The notes under the pieces were generated by a model, which saw only the letters and a program-made list of their open reading frames with translations, did not search any database and was not told where the DNA came from. A program made the position numbers and the translations under genes. 64,000 bases of DNA from Leptasterias polaris (Eukaryota > Echinodermata > Asteroidea > Forcipulatida > Asteriidae), in the NCBI GenBank assembly GCA_037783415.1, contig JAZGTN010000058.1, positions 8,840,001 through 8,904,000 of the forward strand. Reading direction: 5' to 3'. Positions 56,490-64,000 of the stretch are shown here, one piece after another. How positions within the stretch are numbered: position 1 is the stretch's first letter; every line of letters begins with the position of its first letter.

Positions 56490-59400
56490 ATAATAATAAT
56501 AATAATAAAGAATATTTATAGGGCGCCAAAATCCACCAAAATGAGGTGCTCAAGGCGCACAGGAGGGGAAAACCACACACAGCAAGGAAAATAAGACAAA
56601 TAGACCAATTACACATAGGCGAGATTAAACAATGTGGTTTTCAACTTAATCTTGAAAGTATTGAGATTAGAAATGTTGCGGATTTGAAGAGGTAAATCAT
56701 TCCAGAGTGTGGGTCCAGCATGGGAAAATGACCTATCGCCCCATGATTTACTACTCTTAGTAACCTGTAGCATGCATGTATTGGAAGATCGGAGAGATCG
56801 CACAGGAGTATAAGCTTTAACCAAAGAAATGTTATATATAGGAGCAAAACCATTAATGCAATGAAAGATAAGCAACAGAAGTTTGAAAGTAATACGAGAT
56901 TCGACTGGTAGCCAGTGTAGTGACTTCAGTACTGGTGTAATGTGAGTGTGTTTCCTGGTAAGAGTGACAATGCGAGCAGCTGCGTTTTGTAATTTTTGTA
57001 GTTTAGAAAGTTGAGTTTGGGGTAAGTGAAAAAGAAGACCATTACCGAAATCCAGTCGAGAAGAAATGAGAGCATGGACTATTTTCTCAGTGGCTGGACG
57101 TGTCAGGTATTTGCGGATCAGGCCAACATTTCTCAACTGGTAACGAACAGATTTACACATATTGGATATATGAGCTGACATAGACATTGTACAATCGAAA
57201 GTTATACCAATATTTCTGCAAGAATGAGAGAGAGGAATCACAGAATCAGCAATCTTGAAAGAAGTAACATTGATCTTATCTAATTGAACCTTTGAACCAA
57301 ATAATAGAAACTCAAACTTAGCACAATTCAATTTAAGAGAGTACAGACTCAACCAGCTACAAATATCCTCCACACAAGATTCAAGATTGTGAATGGAACA
57401 TAGTGCCTGACTTTGACTTGGAGGAAAAGAAACGTATAACTGAATGTCATCTGCCTAACAGTGATATTTGACAGTGACGTTGAAGAATGCTCTTTAGACC
57501 GCTGAGATATATGGAAAACAATGTAGGACCACCGACAGATCCCTGAGGAACACCACAAGTTACAGGCATAGAATCAGATTTACAATCATTAATACATACA
57601 ATCTGAGAACGATTACTTATATATGACTCAAACCATTTAAATGCCTGTCCAGTAATACCAAGTGATTGAAGAGTATGAAGTAAGATCTTATGGTTCACCG
57701 TATCGAAAGCGGAAGAAAGGTCCAGAAGTAGCAAAGCAGTAATATTTCCACCATCCATTTCATTGAGTATATGGTCAGAGACATTAACAAGGAGAGTCTC
57801 AACGCTGTGCGGTGGACGGGGTAGGCAGACTGACGGTTATCGAAAAGGTCATTACCAAGAAGATATTCAGTAACTCTAGAAAAAACAACCCGCTCAATTA
57901 TCTTAGACAAGTATGGTAGATTTGACACCGGTCGATAATTGTTGAGAACTTCAGGATCAAGGGATGGCTTCTTCAGGAGAGGATGGATGTGAGCAATTTT
58001 TAATGACACAGGAACAGTGGCTTGATCAATGCTCAAGTTGACAATACTCGCAATTATTGGTGCAAAAGTAGTGGAACACTCTTTGAGCAATGTTGTGGGG
58101 ATTGGGTCCAGTTCACAAGACTTTGCGGGAGTTTGACGAAGGAGACGCTCAATCTCATCTGCAGTTGTAGGTCTGAGAGTATCCAGGATGGCTGGAGTCC
58201 TGGGGGCCGGTAACATTGACTCATCAGGATGAAGGCTACTGCAGATGCGATCGATCTTGGATTGGAAGAACTGGCTGAAACACTTAGCAAGCGATTCACT
58301 GCTGGTGTGAGTGGGTAGTGGAGATGGTTGTTTTCGGTGAAGAAGACGATTGGTCACAGTAAATAAGCGTTTGGAGTTGCTCCCACAATCGCCTATTACA
58401 CCACGTAGTATGAACACTGCGCTTTGTGCAGAAGTGCATTGACGACATACTTTTGAGCACAATATAACTGTCGGTGAATCTCCAATCTATTGGAGCGCCA
58501 TCTTCGTTCGAGACATCTGCGCTTCCGTTTTGCAATGGTGATGTCCTTGTTGTACCAAGGGCTGTCGTGACGTTCCTTAACATGTCGGGACGTTGCAGGT
58601 GCATGAGAATCAAGAAGGATGCGTGATTGAGAGTTGTACTGATCGACAGCATCGTTGACATTATCCATCGTAGAAGGTGTTATGCTTTTCATGGCGTTTC
58701 TGGCAAATGACTCTGTCAACAGCTTTGATGTTTCGTACAACTACTCTTTTACCGTTATGATGAGGCTTAGTAAGGTGGAGTTTGCAGGTAATGGCAGAGT
58801 GATCAGATATTCCAGGTATAACTTGAACATCTGAATAAAGCTGGTTGTCAAAGTTACGAACAATGAAGACATCAAGGATGTGGCCTTTAGCGTGGGTAGG
58901 CATTGTGACTTCCTGTGAAAGACCATGGCTGGTTAGCAGGTCATTGAACTTCAGGGTATTAATTAGGTGATAAAATATTATCCAGATGTATGTTGAAATC
59001 ACCAGTGATAACAAGAGGTGAGGGTTTGAACATTCTGTTGTCAAGCATTGAAGAGAATTCATCGAGAAACGTGGAGAATGATGAATGACTCCTCGGAGGT
59101 CTATATATGACAATGATGTCCACACTGGTGCTGTCGGACGTAAAGGTACCAAACATCATCTCAAAACTCTCAAAAGCATCAAAGGTGTGAATATTCACCT
59201 TGAGGTCGTTGTGAAATAGGATACCGACACCACCACCCCGCCCAGTAGCTCTAGTTTGGTGCTTGAAGGTAAATCCTTCCGGAAGGAAATCAGCAATGAT
59301 CGCTTCATCGTTAGAAGTCAGCCATGTTTCGCAGACACAAACAATGTCCAAATGGTGGTCGAGAACGAAGTCCTGGAATTCGGTGGATTTATTGCGAAGA

Positions 59401-59990
59401 GAACGGGCGTTAAGCATACAAAACTTCGAGTAATTCTTTGGCTCATCACTTGTAGGAGAAACTGGAGAGGATATAGTTGATGTTGAAGATTGAATGGACT
59501 GACCACAAGGAGTCGATTGTTGAAACCTTTTTCGAGCTCCCAGGCTTCCACGATGGGTTTTTCTACTGCGAAGAATGCCTAAAGATTTTATTGTTTCAAA
59601 AACTCTGGGGTTTAATCGGAGTCGAGTGTTGCCACGGCCAGGATTGACGTTGTGAAGTGAAAGACTGTCATATGTGATGCGTCTATTCTGCTGAGTAGAG
59701 ATCTTTTTTGGTGAACCATCCTGGAAACCAGTTGGTCCAGGATTCGGGCTGACATCCCCACATCCAATCAGTAATAGTTGAAAAGTGGCGTTGGAGTTCG
59801 AATAGTATAGAATGCGAGTTCCAGAGTATTTTCTTACAAAATGGTGCTGGCTAGTCTGTCTACCAGATTCATGATGATGTTGAGTAAGGCAAGCTCCTTT
59901 TCTCAGCAGAACAATAGAGACAAAGAGGGCAAGCTTGACCAGTTTCATTGTTAGTGAAGATGTCTATTGTTCACAATCAATTGTATTCCC
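56490..59990 (-). mobile_element. CR1/L2-like non-LTR retrotransposon 3, decayed
   Basis: Minus-strand LINE with an N-terminal 2A-like motif, endonuclease and reverse transcriptase, ending in gcgccctataaatattcttt and (att)n at about 56493-56515. The 5' boundary is unclear. At least four frame changes break the ORF, and the YADD tyrosine codon is TAG. An unrelated 3' fragment of the same broad group lies at 19765-20110. Confidence 0.85.
56609..59948 (-). pseudogene. LINE 3 ORF: 2A-like motif, endonuclease, reverse transcriptase
   Basis: 59948-58959 is open: a hydrophobic start, then GDVSPNPGP at residues 64-72 (2A-like; canonical 2A has E where S stands), then an endonuclease (LNARSLRNK, VCETWL, VIYRPPRS, ITGDFNIHLD). 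A frame change near 58960-59000 leads to PTHAKGHILDVFI and ISDHSAI (59152-58661). Further shifts occur near 58680 and 58400. The RT follows: TTLLKECS, NNYRPVSNLP, KIIERVV (58462-57695), LLDLSSAFDTVNH and GVPQGSVGGP (57758-57447), ADDIQLY after a TAG at 57455-57457, then NAAARIVTLTRKHTHITPVL, SLHWLPV and GPTLWNDLPLQIR (57373-56609). It cannot encode a working enzyme. Confidence 0.85.
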
Positions 59991-61591
59991 TACACACCCC
60001 AGTGAGCAGGCTGCAGTGCTATAACAACATGGAGTATATAGTCACCCTTATGTAGTATATGAGCCACTCAGTATGTCAATATTTCTGTTTCAGGTAAAAC
60101 ATCACACCAGGCACAAATTAGGCTGTAACTGTAGTCCAGTAGCTTCCACAAACTTATTCCAGTAAGGTGGTATACAATTGAAGATGCAATTGCACAGTAA
60201 AGAGGCAAAAAAACTTAAACAGTTAAGAGCTGTGTGGGAGGCACGGCCGTTCCGCAGTATTAAAATGTGCACGCCCTCAGTGTTCACGCTGCGTCCAGTT
60301 CATTCTGACAAGTTACGCGCGCGCGACATTTGCAAGTTTATGTTTACACCTGAAAAAGGTCACGTTTTGTGATTTGCATATCACCATTTCCTTAAATTTC
60401 ATTGGTCGCAGGAATGTTTTGAATAAAAATAGTGATAATTCTCATGAATATTCATCTGATTAATCCTTACTTGGATCTCCGAGGTCAATTCAGCCATGTG
60501 AGCTGCAATCCAGGGGCCACTGCGTACGGGGTGTCATGGTGTCGTCGTTTTACTATTTTGGCGTGCGAATGACGTGCAAAAGAGTGTTATTTTATGGAAA
60601 TAAGAGTTTTCATCAACAAAATCTGACCACAGATGTTTAAAAGAAGCATACTCCAAGCCAATCAGGATAAAAGAAGGTAAAAGACAGCGGGATGATTTGT
60701 GATATTAGAGATTTTGTTTGGTTATTTTCCAACGTGTGAAAAATGATCTTTCGTTTATTATGTACATTCAATACACTATAATATACAGAGGCTACGTAGA
60801 GTTTGCATACGTTCATTTTGTACATCGTTGTGTCAGTGTCGGGATATTTTCATGACTGATTTCAAACTAGCCTAGGCCCTATGATTTAAGTTGTTAGGCC
60901 TACTGCATCTGTGTTTTCAAAACAATTTTTTACTAGGGTATATATTATAGGCCTACTTTTTTGAATGAAAACTGGAAAAAATTTCATTCTACATGTACAT
61001 ACAATCCTCCGATCCATCATGCCAACCCAAATGCAAATAATAATATACTAAATCGTGATTTGATTCTGGTCCCTGGGTGTCTGGAATAACACGTTTCTTG
61101 AAGTGAACTGTTACGTCCTGTGGTGGTATGGCTTAATTAATGGACATTATGTTTTTTTATTGGGATTGCTGATAATTAAACATTTTCTTATTTTCTCGAA
61201 ATTACACAGCCACTGTCGAACTCGAACCCTACCAGTGCCAGCTTACCAAAGCAGAGAGGACTATAAGTAGGCCTACATGTGAAGGTGAGTGACTATTCCA
61301 AGTAAAATTGTAACGCTACACTAGTCCGACTTGTATTTTCATTTTGAAGCCTTTAAACTCAGCTGTGCTATTCATAATTTTGGAAATTAAAAGTCTTGCT
61401 GTGCATGTACCCCCCCCTTTGGCAAATTTGCATGCATATTATTTACACTATCTTGTCATCATGTATCATTCAGCTGTTGAAAACAATTGTTTAAGTTTGA
61501 TGTGATCATGATATGATGTATTTGCACACAAAATATTATAGCGTAGTAAATTAATACCCAACTTGAACCTTGCTTAAAAACAATATTTGTG
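59991..61591. other. Intergenic, no feature supported
   Basis: It separates LINE 3 from the RAG1-N-terminus-like gene. It may contain the LINE 3 5' UTR on its left. A C-run (ccccccc) lies at about 61411. No convincing open frame on either strand. Confidence 0.4.
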
Positions 61592-63614
61592 TTATTCTTC
61601 TATTTTTGCTTTTTTTCTACATGTGATGACTTTGGCTTGTACTTCTGGAGTGGTTGACAAGTGGTGACGTCGCATTGTTGTCATGAGACGCTGTACAACA
61701 CGACCTGTCCTGTTGAACTCGGTGTGTATGAGCTCGCCTCCTTGCTCATTGAGGAGGCCAAACCCAACACCAAACCTGGACAGCTGTTCAACGGCGTGGT
61801 TCTCCAATAAGTGCATCTTTGGTGTGATGCTGGATTCAGGGAAACTCTCTCGGTAAGATGCCATGAAGACCTTGATACACATATCTGCAACAACAAAAAA
61901 AACATCATTACTCTGGACTGGTATTAACATTGGTACTTCACAACAAAAATTAAATGGAGTTGAGTAATTACCAATGCGGTTCAAGTCATCTGGTGATAAT
62001 GCCCTCCTATGGTTTATCGCAAAGTGTGCATCGGCAAATTTTAGGAAAATATCCTCGAAAGTAGACCCCAATTTAGCTGCTTCTCTGATGAGTTCTTGCT
62101 GATGTTTCAGTGGAATGTCATCGTTGGATACACTTTGAAGGATTCTGGGGGGTCCGCTTTTGGTGGATTTTCGAGGAGATTTGATTGAGCTGTGAGCAAT
62201 TTTCTGCACAAACAATGGTTGTAAAGATGAGATGTAAAAAATGGATTGTCATAATTTGTGTTAGTATAAAACAGCATCATTGAATACAAAATGTACTATT
62301 TGTAAATTTGTAAATTTTGACTTAGTAATGTTTAAATGTGTTTACGTTTGGGTGTTTGTGTTGGCATTAAGCAGAAATTATGTGTTTGATGTTCTATTTC
62401 AGAAGCTAAATCCTAACCATCAATATTTTTATTATTATGAAAATGTTTATTAAGTACATAATTTATTGATGGCTGTGGTATGCGAATGATGTAAATTTGA
62501 CTTGTACACTTGTAAAAAGTATTTAAAGAAAATAATAATTAATAACAATGCAAGTTGTTTTACAATACATACCCGGCCTGGTGTTTTCAAGCGCACATCG
62601 TTTCCCTTGTGTGCACTAAGCTTTAACCAAGTCCAGCGATCACTGACTTCTTCAATTTCTGCTGGGATAGGTGTGCCTCTGCTGTGTTCCACTGCAACTT
62701 GCTTGAGAAGGTTTGCAGCCTTTATAATCTCATCTCTGTGTATTTTAACTGTGCTTGTCTCGGGATATGTTTGGATGGGGTTTGCTGATTTTGAACACAA
62801 GTCACAGTTACATGATGGTGTTTTATCCTTTTCTGGACAAACATGGTCAGCCATTTTGGACAGTTTACCTATTGTTCCGCATACTGTGCAAACTGTTGTC
62901 AATGTGCTAAGCTGAAGCCTCAAAATTCGGGGTGATGATGTGACGTTGTCATGATTCACACTAACTTGACATACAGGGCAGGGAACGGTGTGACTGCCTC
63001 GAAAAACGAACCACTGCTCTAAACATGAAGAACAGTAGTTGTGTTCGCATTGAGTTTGCACAGAAGGGGAGCTCAGGATACACTGGCATATTGCACATAT
63101 GAAAATTGTCTCCACTGCCTTCTCTGTGCCAAGAATGTCGAGATTTGGGGGAACTGTGTACGCAGAATCATTAGTCGCAAAGTTAAACAGATAACTTTTC
63201 TCACAGTCCTGTTTGTTGAGGCTCGGTGGATTAATGTTCGGAAGACCTTTTCCAGTACGATTTCTCTTAACAGGGCGACCCCCCTTAAGTACTTTTTCTG
63301 TACTGCTCACATGTGGTGCATGTTCCAGATCTTGAGTGAGTCGGCCATTCGTCAGTAGTTTTTTGTGTAGCAGATGAATATTCAAATTCCCTAGTTTGTT
63401 GTTTACAATGTGTCAAATTACGCACACACCTCCAGCATAATTTATTCGGATGCCTTGTTGAATCATCGAGCCAGATATTTATACTGTACAGTATTTCTAA
63501 TTCCTTTCTGTATTGTGCACAATCCACTGCCACATATGAATTATTTGTATTTAATTTTGTGCACACACGACACAACTTATCAAGTGCTAATTGATGAAAC
63601 TGCAATGTATTCAT
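61592..63614 (-). CDS. RAG1-N-terminus-like zinc/RING protein with transposase-like C-terminus
   Basis: Exons 62573-63614, 61972-62203 and 61592-61884, with phases 0 and 1 consistent. Exon 1: LCRVC (C15, C18), then HPNKLCWRC (C60, C63), as in the zinc-binding stretch of the RAG1 N-terminus; CTTC (C99, C102) followed by a basic segment; a C3HC4 RING at 62969-63097 (CAIC, CEHNYCSSC, CPVC); and a zinc finger at 62837-62890 (CTVCG...HVC). RAG1 has the same order. Exons 2-3 carry HRRALSPDDL, TPKMHLLENHAVEQL and GFGLLNEQGGELIH, a C-terminal block I associate with transposon proteins. No DDE core is recognisable between. The only lesion is one extra base in an A5 run at 63293-63297 after CTTCEQYRK, possibly a sequencing error. 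It could be a derived host gene or an N-RAG-TP-like transposon remnant. Confidence 0.65.
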
Positions 63615-64000
63615 ATCTGGAAAACTTCCTGTAAAGATGTCATCGTTGCAATAAAGTGTTTACCTTGAAACAGTGAATCACAGTAGTATTGCAGTCTGTT
63701 TGTTCAACACATCTTTATTTGAGAGTCTGTGTTTGACGATCGCGATACGAACGTAAACAACATACTGAGTAGTAGTCATAGAGCTATGGTAGTAGTACAT
63801 AGATCTTTTTACTACACTAATCTACGTTTTGCATCCCGCGCGCTATTGACGTGTTGGCTGTGGAGGTGCGCGGTGCACGTCTGCGACTGTGTGTACATTT
63901 TAATAGGAGTTTTACGTGATTTTTTGTTCATCTCCGTGAAAAACACACTCTTAAAAATCTATTTCTTGTAAATATGCCCGCTGTCTTGTTTTATTCGTTT
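63615..64000. other. Upstream region of the RAG1-N-terminus-like gene
   Basis: No supported gene. G+C rises near 63830-63880, which could mark a promoter. The window ends here. Confidence 0.3.

Noticed and set aside
60178..60372. 64-codon plus-strand frame
   Set aside because: No domain, no splice context and no homologue recognised; lies in non-coding sequence beside LINE 3.
61592..63614. Calling this gene RAG1 or a ProtoRAG element
   Set aside because: The DDE core is not recognisable and no RAG2-like neighbour or RSS-like ends were seen, so only the N-terminal resemblance is claimed.

Overview
The window looks like animal nuclear DNA, most likely from an echinoderm and probably a sea star. 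The basis is A+T-rich sequence, short GT-AG exons separated by repeat-filled introns, tRNA-headed SINEs, a short inverted-repeat element beginning ggacactattggta, and a CR1/L2-like LINE with a 2A-like motif. The species assignment is inference. Nothing looks prokaryotic. Apart from one small candidate secreted protein at the left edge, every recognisable protein-coding locus is a mobile element or derives from one.

Left block (1-29 kb, minus strand). Two multi-exon genes could be rebuilt by hand with all splice phases consistent and no internal stop. A 17-exon gene (28700 down to 16994, 892 aa) is a KDZ-type transposase with its cysteine cluster and candidate catalytic residues D322, D441 and E496. 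Downstream on the same strand, a 9-exon gene (13798 down to 1301, 379 aa) joins an HMG-box-like domain to a C-terminal chromodomain and carries a tandemly duplicated exon. A 5.6-kb L1/Tx1-like LINE sits antisense in one of its introns. MITEs, foldback elements and SINEs fill the other introns.

Middle block (30.8-40.7 kb). Four head-to-tail units form an array of about 9.8 kb with no convincing gene. Each unit ends in a hairpin, 6 nt, then CTAG, as Helitron-type rolling-circle transposons do. Units are nearly identical at 3,270-bp spacing and are dense in TGACGTCA palindromes and paired ETS-like sites.

Right block (42.8-64 kb, minus strand). A transposon-type cysteine-rich gene is a pseudogene split by a 5.5-kb L1/Tx1-like LINE. 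Then come a transposase pseudogene of the CDNCSGQNKN type (53.7-56.4 kb), a decayed CR1/L2-like LINE (56.5-60 kb) with a nonsense codon at the YADD tyrosine, and a gene (61.6-63.6 kb) whose N-terminus resembles the zinc-binding/RING/zinc-finger N-terminus of RAG1. That last gene is intact except for one extra base in an A-run.

The three most interesting items are the intact KDZ gene with its HMG-box/chromodomain neighbour, the RAG1-N-terminus-like gene, and the CTAG-hairpin tandem array. Family assignments come from motifs read by eye; no database search was possible.
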